Of a stretch of DNA of 19,409 bases, positions 1 to 7,171 are shown piece by piece (within the stretch, counting starts at the first letter, position 1; the number at the start of each line of letters is the position of its first letter). The notes under the pieces were generated by a model, which ran no database searches, was not told the DNA's origin, and was given only the letters and a program-made list of their open reading frames with translations. The stretch lies in NCBI GenBank assembly GCA_049297615.1, contig JBAQUQ010000406.1, positions 1 through 19,409 on the forward strand, in the 5' to 3' direction. Made by a program: the position numbers and the translations under genes. Origin of the DNA: JAEMQF01 sp049297615 (GTDB lineage Bacteria > Pseudomonadota > Gammaproteobacteria > Burkholderiales > Burkholderiaceae_C).

Positions 1-3000
1 AGGGCGGGTCGGCGGCGGCCACCGCTTCGACGCCCTCCTGGCCGTGCTGGGCGATCTGCACGAGCGCGCCCTCGTCCTCGAGCAGCTCGCGCGCGACTTG
101 CTGGTTGTTCAGGTTGTCCTCGACGACGAGCACGCGCAGCCCTGCCAGACGAGGGCCCGCGCTGGCGGGCGTGGCGCGGGCCGTGGCTTCGAGCCGCGAG
201 GCCTGTCGATGCTCATTCCCGGCCGGCGCCGCGAGCTCCGAGTTGTCGCCGACGGCTTCAGCGGGATGAGAGGCGTCGGTGGCCACCGGCAGGGTCACAC
301 AGAAGTGGAAGCAACTGCCCTGACCGGGCGCGCTGTCCAGGCGCAGCTCGCCGCCCATCAGGGCAACCAGGCGCTGGCTGATCGCCAGGCCCAGTCCGGT
401 GCCGCCGAAGCGGCGCGTCGTCGAGGCCTCGGCCTGCGAAAAGCCACCGAAGATGCGCGCCTGGTGCTCGGGCGCGATGCCGATGCCGGTGTCGCGCACC
501 GTGACACGCATCGTGACGCAGACCGAGTCGCGCGCCACCAAGACCAACGACACCAGCACCTCGCCCTGCGCCGTGAACTTGATCGCGTTGCCGCCCAGAT
601 TGATCAGCACCTGCTGCAGGCGCATCGCATCGCCCACCACCTGGCGCGGCAAGGCCGGGTCGATGTGAAAGCGCAGCTCGACGGGTTTGCCGCCCACATT
701 GGCCCCCAGGATGACCGACAGGTCGCGCAGCAACTGGTCGATGTGAAAGACATGCGCCTCCAGGCTCATCTTGCCCGCCTCGACCTTGGAGAAATCCAGG
801 ATGTCGTTGAGCAGGCCGAGCAGGGATCGCGCCGCGCCCTCCGTCTTGGCCGCGTAGTCGGCCTGGCGCGTGCTCAGTGGCGTCTTTTGCAACAGCCTGA
901 GCATGCCCAGGATCGCATTCATGGGCGTGCGGATCTCATGGCTCATATTGGCCAGGAACTGGCTCTTGGCCTTGGAGGCGGCGTGCGCGGCTTCGGTGGC
1001 TTGCACGAGTTCGGTGATGTCGATGCGAATGCCCACGTTGTGACCATCGGGCAGCATGCGTTCGATGATGCGAAGGACGCGGCCGTCGCCGTGGCGCTGC
1101 ACGTGCGAGCCGCTGCCGGCACGGTGCGCGGCCAAACGCTCGGCCACCCACTCCTCGACCCGCCCGACGGCGTCGCGGTAGTGGCCCGCCTCGGCCCCCG
1201 GGCGGATGAGGTCCTCGAAGCGCGCGCCGGGCACCAGGCGCTGGGCGATGAAGGGGTAGATCTCGCGGTACTTGTCGTTGCAGAAGACGAGCCGGTCGTC
1301 GGGGTCGAACAGGACAAAGCCTTCGTCGATGACCTCGACCGCGCCGCGCAGCAGTTGCGCGCTGCGCTGCACTTGGGCTTCGGCATTGCGGCGCGCGCTG
1401 ATGTCGACATAGGTATTGATGCGCCCGCCGTCGGGCATCATCGCGCCACGAATCTCCAGCGTCGTGCCGTCGGGGCGAATCCGCTCGAAGTGGTAGGGCT
1501 CGCTGCGCGAGCGCGCGCGAGCGAGGATGGATTGCACCGTGGCTTCGACGTCGCCTTGCCCGTATTCGCCGCGTTGCGCATTCGAGCGCAGGACGTCCTC
1601 CATCGACGGGGTGCGCCCTGCGAACAAATCATCCGGCAGGGCGAGCAGGCGGCGAAATTCGGCATTCGCCGTCACCACGTTCAGTTCGGCGTCGAAAACG
1701 CTCAGGCCGCAGGGCAGGTTCTCGAGCACGCTTCGCAACAGCTGGCTCTGGCTGTGCAGCTCGGTTTCCAGGACACGGCGTGCGGTGATGTCGCTGCCGA
1801 TCTCCATAAAGCCGGTCAACCGGCCCGCTGCGTCGTGAAGCGGCTGGACCTCGGTGGCGATCCAGTACTCGCGACCGTCCTTGGCGCGATTCAAAAGCTC
1901 GACGCTGCAGGCGGCGCCGGCGGCGAGCGAGTCGGCCAGCGTCTTCAGCACCGCCGGGTTGGCCTTGCCGCTGCCCAGCAGTTCGGCGGGGGTCTTGCCC
2001 AATGCCTCGGCCAGGGTATAGCCGCTGATGCGGGTGAAGCCCTCGTTGACCCAGCCGATACGCATTTCGCGGTCAGCGATCGTCACCGCGTTCGAGGTGT
2101 GGCGCACCACCTGGGCGAGCCGCTCCAGATCGGCCGTCATGTGCTGCGCCAGCGCCTCGGCGCGGCGCCGGCCCGAAGTCTGTTGCCACAGCAGGGCGGC
2201 GAGCAGGGCGCTGGCCAGGGCACCGGCGGCGAACAGCAGCCAGGGCTGCCGGTTGTCGATGCTCGCGTCGAAGTGTGGTGTGCTGCACACGCGCAGCACG
2301 AGGTCCCGGCTCGGGAGGGCCACGCTGCGCGTCAGTTCGAAACGGCTGCGCTGGGGCAGGGCGTCGGCGTCGCCGGCACGGCGGGCGCCTGCGGAATCGA
2401 AAACGCGCTGGGGCGCCGCCGCGCCGACGGCCTGATCGATCAGCTCGAACTGCACCATGGCGGCGGCGCTATCGTTGACTGTGCCCAGAATTTCGGCTGC
2501 GACGATGGGGGCGACCAGCAAGCCGCGCAGCAGCGCCAGTCGCTTGGCCGGCGTGGCCGGGTCGGTGCCGCGCCGGTACAAGGGCATGACCAACAGGAAT
2601 CCCGGGCGTCGGAGTTCATCCTGGACCAAGGCGATCGGCTGGCTGAGCGTGACCTCGGCGCTGCGCACCGCCTGTTCCACGGCCTCGCGCCGCAGACGCT
2701 CCGAGCCCACATCGAGCCCGATGGCGGCGAAATTGAGGCCTTCGGGCTCGATGAACTTGAGGACGTACAGGTCTTCGCGATTTCCGCGCTCGAGCTCGCG
2801 CACTGCAAACTGCGGCGCGTAGTCTTCCCGCTCGGCGGCAACAAAAGCGTCGAGGTCGCGGCGCATGACGCGCTGGATAAAACCGAAACCGCGTACGCCA
2901 GGGAACTCGCGCTGCAGATCGCGCGCCTCGAAAAAAGCATGGAAGTCTGCGCGCGTCACGTTGGCACTGGCGGAGTACAAGCCCTTGATGCCGTTCAGAG

Positions 3001-3202
3001 CGTCGACCGCTTCGCGAAAGCGCGTGGCCACCTGGTCTGCAACGCGTTCCACGTGGCGCTTGATCTCGGCCTCGGCCTGGTGGTCGATGTCGCGCCGCAG
3101 CCAGAAGGCGAGCGCCGCCGCGACGCTCAGCCCGAGCAGGAACACCGCCCCGGGCAGGGCCACGCCGGGTTGCCTGAGACGAACGATCCAGTTTGTGTTC
3201 AT
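1..3202 (-). CDS. Hybrid sensor histidine kinase with CHASE and three PAS domains (3' end outside window)
   Basis: Membrane-bound two-component sensor that should autophosphorylate on His and pass phosphate to its own receiver domain. Reading the minus strand from ATG 3202 gives 1067 codons without a stop to the left edge. Seen in order: a membrane segment near residues 14-34; a periplasmic CHASE-type sensor domain about 65-300 (EFPGVRGFGF is typical); a second membrane segment at 319-341; a PAS domain about 357-475; two PAS_7-like modules about 485-600 and 610-725; HisKA with the MSHEIRTP phosphorylation site, His755; and HATPase with N-box Asn872, DTGIGI at Asp904 and FGGTGLGL near 931. A receiver starts near 1025 (VVEDN, acidic Asp1029), but its phospho-acceptor Asp lies beyond the edge. 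A usual FEPFSQA motif reads FGGFSQA here. No strong ribosome binding site is seen, so the start rests on the membrane segment. The ligand is unknown. Confidence 0.93.
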   Translation of the reverse strand, partial: MNTNWIVRLRQPGVALPGAVFLLGLSVAAALAFWLRRDIDHQAEAEIKRHVERVADQVATRFREAVDALNGIKGLYSASANVTRADFHAFFEARDLQREFPGVRGFGFIQRVMRRDLDAFVAAEREDYAPQFAVRELERGNREDLYVLKFIEPEGLNFAAIGLDVGSERLRREAVEQAVRSAEVTLSQPIALVQDELRRPGFLLVMPLYRRGTDPATPAKRLALLRGLLVAPIVAAEILGTVNDSAAAMVQFELIDQAVGAAAPQRVFDSAGARRAGDADALPQRSRFELTRSVALPSRDLVLRVCSTPHFDASIDNRQPWLLFAAGALASALLAALLWQQTSGRRRAEALAQHMTADLERLAQVVRHTSNAVTIADREMRIGWVNEGFTRISGYTLAEALGKTPAELLGSGKANPAVLKTLADSLAAGAACSVELLNRAKDGREYWIATEVQPLHDAAGRLTGFMEIGSDITARRVLETELHSQSQLLRSVLENLPCGLSVFDAELNVVTANAEFRRLLALPDDLFAGRTPSMEDVLRSNAQRGEYGQGDVEATVQSILARARSRSEPYHFERIRPDGTTLEIRGAMMPDGGRINTYVDISARRNAEAQVQRSAQLLRGAVEVIDEGFVLFDPDDRLVFCNDKYREIYPFIAQRLVPGARFEDLIRPGAEAGHYRDAVGRVEEWVAERLAAHRAGSGSHVQRHGDGRVLRIIERMLPDGHNVGIRIDITELVQATEAAHAASKAKSQFLANMSHEIRTPMNAILGMLRLLQKTPLSTRQADYAAKTEGAARSLLGLLNDILDFSKVEAGKMSLEAHVFHIDQLLRDLSVILGANVGGKPVELRFHIDPALPRQVVGDAMRLQQVLINLGGNAIKFTAQGEVLVSLVLVARDSVCVTMRVTVRDTGIGIAPEHQARIFGGFSQAEASTTRRFGGTGLGLAISQRLVALMGGELRLDSAPGQGSCFHFCVTLPVATDASHPAEAVGDNSELAAPAGNEHRQASRLEATARATPASAGPRLAGLRVLVVEDNLNNQQVARELLEDEGALVQIAQHGQEGVEAVAAADPP

Positions 3203-3290
3203 GAATTTGCTGCGGCCGAGTTCGAGCCGCGGCGGCGCACGCCCATCCCGCGACACTGCCCGATTCTGCTCAGCCCGGCAGGGGCACGAT

Positions 3291-3308
3291 GCGGGGAGAA
3301 AGCCCCGC
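3291..3308. other. 6-bp GC hairpin between the PLP enzyme and kinase genes
   Basis: GCGGGG and CCCCGC flank a six-base AGAAAG loop in the 151-base gap between the two minus-strand genes. Three T residues follow on the plus strand, but there is no T run in the direction of minus-strand transcription. It may be an attenuating or RNA-stabilising hairpin; calling it a terminator would be weak. Confidence 0.3.
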
Positions 3309-3353
3309 TTTACCGGCTATTTGGCGAAGCGCGAAGGCGCTGTGGAAAACAGC

Positions 3354-4610
3354 TCAGACCGCCTCGAGCGCCTGCGCCAGGTCGGCTTGCAGGTCCTCGA
3401 CCCCTTCGATGCCCACCGACAGTCGCACCGCGTTCGGTGCAATGCCGGCGACGCGCATTTGTGCCTCGCTCATCGTGCCGCGCCACATCGCTGCGGCGTG
3501 AACGACGAGGCTTTCCACACCGCCCAGGCTGACCGCCTGGCGCGGCAGTTCCAGGGCGTGCACAAAGCGGCTGGCGGCGTCGTAGTCACCGGCAATCTCG
3601 ATATTCATCACGCCGCCGAAACCTTTCATTTGCGCTCTTGCCAGGCTGTGCTGGGGGTGCGAGGCCAGGCCTGGATAGAAAACACGTTCGACCTGGGCTT
3701 GCTGCTCGAGCCACGCGGCCAGCGCCATGGCGCTGGCGTTGTGCTGGCGCACGCGCAATGCCAGGGTGCGCATGCCGCGCAGCAGCAGCCAGGCGTCCAT
3801 GGGGCTGAGGGTCGCGCCCAGGCAGATCTGCGTCTTCCACAACTCGTCGATCAGGTCCTTGCGCGCCAGCACAGCGCCCGCCGTGAGATCGTGGTGGCCA
3901 CCGAGGTACTTGGTGGCGCTGTGCACGACGATGTCGATGCCCAGCTTCAGCGGCTGCTGGTTGATCGGGCTGGCGAAAGTGTTGTCGCACACGCTCAGTG
4001 CGCCATGGGCGCGCGCCCGCGCCGCGACTGCGCCGAGGTCGGTCAGCGCGCAGCTCGGGTTGACCGGGGTCTCGGTCATGACGAGCCGGGTGGCGGGTTC
4101 GAAGGCGCGCTCCCAGGCCCGCAGGTCGGTCTGATCGACGAGGGTGCAGCGCACGCCGAAGCGCGGCAGGAGCTCGGAAAAATGCTTGGCGCTGCCCATG
4201 TAGTGATTCGTCTGCGCAATCACGTGGTCGCCGGCCTTGAGCAGGCCCAGCAGCACCAGGCTGATCGCGCCCATCCCCGAGGCGGTGACGAGGGCGTCGT
4301 GGGGGTTCGCGCTCGCATGCACTTCGCCGCCCTCCAGCGCCACCAGTTGCTCGGCGAGCTGATCGTGCAGCGGATTGCCGTAGCGCGTGTAGTAGCGGCT
4401 ATGGCGCGGCTGGCTCGCCATCTGCGCGAAGTCCTGCGCGTCGGCGGCGCTGAAGCTTGCGCTGTAGACGATGGGCGGCACGAGCGCCGAATCGGCGTCG
4501 CCCTTGGCGCGGCGCGCGCCGTGCGCGCATCGGGTCTCGGGGCTGAGCGGGACAGGGGTTCTGGGGTTCATGGCGTCTGTGGGGGGATCGGGGGAAAATG
4601 TGGCGATCAT
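3354..4610 (-). CDS. PLP-dependent trans-sulfuration family enzyme (cystathionine gamma-synthase/lyase-like)
   Basis: Cytosolic enzyme of the Cys/Met metabolism PLP family, which makes or cleaves cystathionine or related thioethers. The 418-residue product has the family signatures: YTRYGNP at 74-80 (phosphate of PLP held from the neighbouring subunit), SGMGAI at 111-116, ETPVNP at 180-185, the PLP-ring Asp209 in CDNTF, and the Schiff-base Lys234 in HSATKYLGGH. SLGGVESL follows in the C-terminal domain. A short insertion (about 97-104) precedes the SGM motif. Gamma-synthase, beta-lyase and methionine gamma-lyase cannot be separated by eye, so no symbol is given. Two starts are possible: ATG 4610, preceded by a GGAG about ten bases upstream, or ATG 4571, which removes 13 poorly conserved residues. 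It is divergent from the cyclase gene and 151 bases upstream of the kinase gene on the same strand. Confidence 0.9.
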   Translation of the reverse strand: MIATFSPDPPTDAMNPRTPVPLSPETRCAHGARRAKGDADSALVPPIVYSASFSAADAQDFAQMASQPRHSRYYTRYGNPLHDQLAEQLVALEGGEVHASANPHDALVTASGMGAISLVLLGLLKAGDHVIAQTNHYMGSAKHFSELLPRFGVRCTLVDQTDLRAWERAFEPATRLVMTETPVNPSCALTDLGAVAARARAHGALSVCDNTFASPINQQPLKLGIDIVVHSATKYLGGHHDLTAGAVLARKDLIDELWKTQICLGATLSPMDAWLLLRGMRTLALRVRQHNASAMALAAWLEQQAQVERVFYPGLASHPQHSLARAQMKGFGGVMNIEIAGDYDAASRFVHALELPRQAVSLGGVESLVVHAAAMWRGTMSEAQMRVAGIAPNAVRLSVGIEGVEDLQADLAQALEAV

Positions 4611-4682
4611 GCCCCAGCCGCTCCATTACCATCGACGGTTCCGTGACGCCGCCGCCAGAGCGTACCGCCGATCCCCTTGCCC
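4611..4682. promoter_or_regulatory. Divergent intergenic spacer, presumed back-to-back promoters
   Basis: This 72-base gap separates the start of the minus-strand PLP enzyme from the plus-strand cyclase, so it, or sequence overlapping the gene starts, should hold promoters for both directions. No convincing -35/-10 pair or operator palindrome could be picked out by eye. Confidence 0.3.
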
Positions 4683-5684
4683 ATGACGCCGAGCTTCGAT
4701 CCCGCCAGCCTGACGATGACCGAGATCATTCGTCTGCAGACCCTGTTGTCGCAGGAGCTGACGCGCCGCTTCGAGCGCAGCGCGGCGCTCGCGTTCACCG
4801 ACATCGTCGACTCGACGGCCTACTTCGCGCAGTTCGGCGACGAAGCCGGGCGGCGCGTCCAGCAGCTGCACTTCGACCTGCTCGAGCGCTGCGTGGGCCA
4901 TGCCCAGGGGCGCATCGTCGACACCGCCGGCGACGGCGCGTTCGCCTGCTTCAGCTCGGCGCAGGCCGCGGCGAGCGCGATGACGGCGCTGCAAAACCTG
5001 ATCTCCGACGAGAACGTGAACCGGCCGCGCGCGCACCAACTGTGCTTGCGCATCGGCCTGCATTGGGGCCATGTGCTGACCGATGGCGTGCAGGTGACGG
5101 GCGACGCAGTCAATTTGTGTGCGCGCCTGGCCGGCGCGGCGCAACCCGGCCAGATCCGGCTGTCGCGCGAGCTCTTCCAGGAGTTGGGCCAGGAGCTGCG
5201 CAGTGTGTGCCGGGCCTTGGGCAGTGTGAACTTGAAGGGCATCGTGCGCAGCGTCGACGCGTTTGCGCTGCTCTGGCGCGAAACGGCGCGTTTTCCCAGC
5301 GAGGTGGTGATTCGCGAGACCGGCCAGCGCATCGTGCTGCCCGAACGCGATACGGTGGCCTTCGGCCGCGGCGAGACGCTCGACGGCGCTTTCTCGCTCG
5401 ACGTGGCTCTGAGCCTGCCCGACTCCACGGCGTCCAGGCAGATCAGCCGGCGCCACTTCGAATTGCGCAGCCGCGCCCAGGGTTACGTGCTCAAGGCCTT
5501 GTCGACGCAGGCGACCGAAGTCGATGGCATCGCGGTGGCGCGCGACCAGGAGTTGCTCATCCGTCCGGGTTCGTGCGTGCGCCTGGCCGGTGTGATGACG
5601 CTCGACTTCGTCGCGCCCAGTCTGGCCGGGCAGGCGGCGATCGACGAAACGGTGTGCGGGCCCGGCGTGGTCTCGATCGGTTGA
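4683..5684 (+). CDS. Class III nucleotide cyclase with C-terminal FHA domain
   Basis: Probably converts a nucleoside triphosphate to a cyclic nucleotide. The 333-residue protein has no signal or membrane segment, so it is cytosolic. The cyclase homology domain spans about 33-200, with metal-binding Asp40 in FTDIVDST and Asp84 in AGDGAF, and the transition-state pair Asn144 and Arg148 in NLCAR. The base-specifying Lys position is Asp80 and the partner Asp position is Gln137, so substrate choice (ATP, GTP, other, or none) is open. An FHA domain about 205-312 shows the conserved Gly-Arg (228-229) and SRRH (255-258) phosphothreonine-binding elements. It could therefore dock on a phosphorylated partner, but no Ser/Thr kinase is visible here. 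ATG 4683 is preferred; an in-frame TTG two codons upstream is possible. No clear ribosome binding site. Probably first gene of a unit with the GST and lipoprotein. Confidence 0.88.
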   Translation: MTPSFDPASLTMTEIIRLQTLLSQELTRRFERSAALAFTDIVDSTAYFAQFGDEAGRRVQQLHFDLLERCVGHAQGRIVDTAGDGAFACFSSAQAAASAMTALQNLISDENVNRPRAHQLCLRIGLHWGHVLTDGVQVTGDAVNLCARLAGAAQPGQIRLSRELFQELGQELRSVCRALGSVNLKGIVRSVDAFALLWRETARFPSEVVIRETGQRIVLPERDTVAFGRGETLDGAFSLDVALSLPDSTASRQISRRHFELRSRAQGYVLKALSTQATEVDGIAVARDQELLIRPGSCVRLAGVMTLDFVAPSLAGQAAIDETVCGPGVVSIG

Positions 5685-5698
5685 AGAAAGGGAAAGCC

Positions 5699-6340
5699 AT
5701 GCTTCGTTTGCACTGCTTCAGCCAGTCGGGCAATGCCTACAAGGTGGCGTTCCTGCTGCGCTCGCTCGGCGAGCCCTACGAGCCTGTGTTCGTCGACTTC
5801 CTGAATGGAGCCACGCGCACGCCGGCCTGGCGCAGCCAGACCAATGAGATGGGCGAGGTGCCGGTGCTGGAAGACGGCGCGCTGCGCCTCACGCAGTCGG
5901 GCGTCATCCTGAGCTATCTCGCCGACAAGCATGGCCGATACGGCGGGGCCACGCCGCAGGAGCGCCGCGAGGTGCAGCGCTGGCTGTTCTTCGACAACCA
6001 CAAGTTCACCAGCTACTTCGCGAGTTATCGCTTTGCCAAGTCATTCGGCCCGAGCGCGCCCGATCCGGCCGTGATGGCGTGGCTCAAGGGCCGGATCGAT
6101 GCGGCCTATGGCGTCGTCGACAAACACCTCGCGGCCAGCCCTTACATCGTCGGAACGAACCCGACGATCGCCGATTTTTCGCTGTGCGGCTACCTGTTCT
6201 ATCCGCTCCAGGAGAGCGACTACGAGGTGGGCCAGCGCTTCCCGCACATCGCGGCGTGGCTGACGCGGATCAAGGCCTTGCCCGGCTGGACGGGGCCTTA
6301 CGAAATGCTGCCCGGGGCGCAGATTGCGCCAAAATGGTGA
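5699..6340 (+). CDS. Glutathione S-transferase family protein
   Basis: Small cytosolic protein of the glutathione transferase fold, likely conjugating or reducing substrates with glutathione. The 213-residue length is normal. The N-terminal thioredoxin-like domain has a Ser-rich start (CFSQSGNAYK, candidate catalytic Ser8 or Ser10), GEVPVL with the cis-Pro55, and LTQSGVIL, in which Gln66-Ser67 contact the gamma-glutamyl group (usually E-S). The helical C-terminal domain carries the N-capping TIADFS motif near 160. ATG 5699 follows a good ribosome binding site (AAGGGAAA) and lies 14 bases after the cyclase stop, so the two are probably co-transcribed. Substrate cannot be told from sequence. 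Confidence 0.92.
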   Translation: MLRLHCFSQSGNAYKVAFLLRSLGEPYEPVFVDFLNGATRTPAWRSQTNEMGEVPVLEDGALRLTQSGVILSYLADKHGRYGGATPQERREVQRWLFFDNHKFTSYFASYRFAKSFGPSAPDPAVMAWLKGRIDAAYGVVDKHLAASPYIVGTNPTIADFSLCGYLFYPLQESDYEVGQRFPHIAAWLTRIKALPGWTGPYEMLPGAQIAPKW

Positions 6341-6370
6341 AGCCTACACATCGACAACAGGAGACATGAC

Positions 6371-6979
6371 ATGCAATTCAACACCTTGGTCCGAACCCTG
6401 GCGTTCCTGGTCGCGCTTGCCCTGGGCGGCTGCGCCGCCCTGCGAGCGAACCAGGCCGAGGCAGGCTGGACGACGCTGATCGACGGCGCGAGCGGAATGG
6501 AGCAGTGGAACATCATCGGCGACGCGAACTGGCGCGCCATCGACGGCGCCATTCAAGCGGACCGCAAAACCGCCCCGGCAAACAGTTTCCTGATGACCAA
6601 GCAGGTCTACACCGACTTCCGGGTGCGTGTCGAGTTCTGGGCCAGCCATGACGCGAACAGCGGCATCTACATGCGCTGCCAGGACGTCTTCAACGTCACC
6701 GACCGCACCTGCTACGAGGCGAATATTTTCGACCAGCGCGCGGACCCGAAATACGGCACCGGCGCCGTGGTTCATCTGGCGGCGGTCGGGCCCATGCCCA
6801 AGGCGGGAGGCCAGTGGAACACCTTTGACATCACGGTCAAGGGTGGCCAGATCACCGTGGTGTTGAACGGCGTGCGCACCGCCGAGGTCGCTGATGGCAA
6901 GTTCGCGAGCGGGCCGATCGGCTTGCAGTACGCGGCAGGCACGATCAAGTTCCGCAAGGTGCAGGTCCAGCCGCTGTAG
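6371..6979 (+). CDS. DUF1080 (3-keto-disaccharide hydrolase-like) lipoprotein
   Basis: Predicted lipid-anchored envelope protein of 202 residues. A short signal peptide ends in a lipobox, LALGGC, with Cys21 as the acylated residue. The remainder is a single beta-rich DUF1080 domain related to concanavalin-like folds: WTTLIDG near the start, a central YTDFRVRVEFW strand, SGIYMRCQ, and a closing GPIGLQYAAGTIKFRKVQV strand. Some family members hydrolyse 3-keto-disaccharides and many only bind sugars; the substrate here is unknown. A clear AGGAGA ribosome binding site precedes ATG 6371. The gene is 30 bases after the GST gene, suggesting the same transcript. A candidate terminator follows about 85 bases after its stop. 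Confidence 0.88.
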   Translation: MQFNTLVRTLAFLVALALGGCAALRANQAEAGWTTLIDGASGMEQWNIIGDANWRAIDGAIQADRKTAPANSFLMTKQVYTDFRVRVEFWASHDANSGIYMRCQDVFNVTDRTCYEANIFDQRADPKYGTGAVVHLAAVGPMPKAGGQWNTFDITVKGGQITVVLNGVRTAEVADGKFASGPIGLQYAAGTIKFRKVQVQPL

Positions 6980-7064
6980 AGGCCCATTCGCGCGTCCAGC
7001 GGCGCCGCGCCATGGTCGGCCCGGCGCGGCTGCGCGCCGGCCGCTCTCGAAGCGCGCGGAATAG

Positions 7065-7085
7065 CCGGCCCTTAGGGTCGGTTTT
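7065..7085 (+). terminator. Candidate intrinsic terminator after the DUF1080 gene
   Basis: A 7-bp stem, CCGGCCC with GGGTCGG (one G-T wobble), closes a TTA loop and is followed directly by TTTT. It lies in the 192-base gap between the lipoprotein gene and mshE and would separate the cyclase/GST/lipoprotein unit from the pilus operon. The T run is short. Confidence 0.45.
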
Positions 7086-7171
7086 CGGTCGATGGCATCG
7101 GCCATTCGGCGACACCATCGGCAGGGTCCGCTGGTCATCGCCAGCCGCGCCCTCGATGCGAGCTCGACTCC

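Noticed and set aside
1..3202. Impression that the kinase gene is broken
   Set aside because: Direct reading of the minus strand shows one continuous frame from ATG 3202 to the left edge; it is only cut by the window.
44..3532. Open frame of 1162 codons on the plus strand
   Set aside because: It lies antisense to the kinase, whose domains and motifs are clear throughout. The plus-strand product has no recognisable domain and is rich in Arg, Ala, Gly and Gln, as expected from a mirror frame in GC-rich DNA.
2865..4646. Open frame of 593 codons on the plus strand
   Set aside because: It is antisense to the 5' part of the kinase gene and to the complete PLP enzyme, whose catalytic Lys and PLP motifs are intact.
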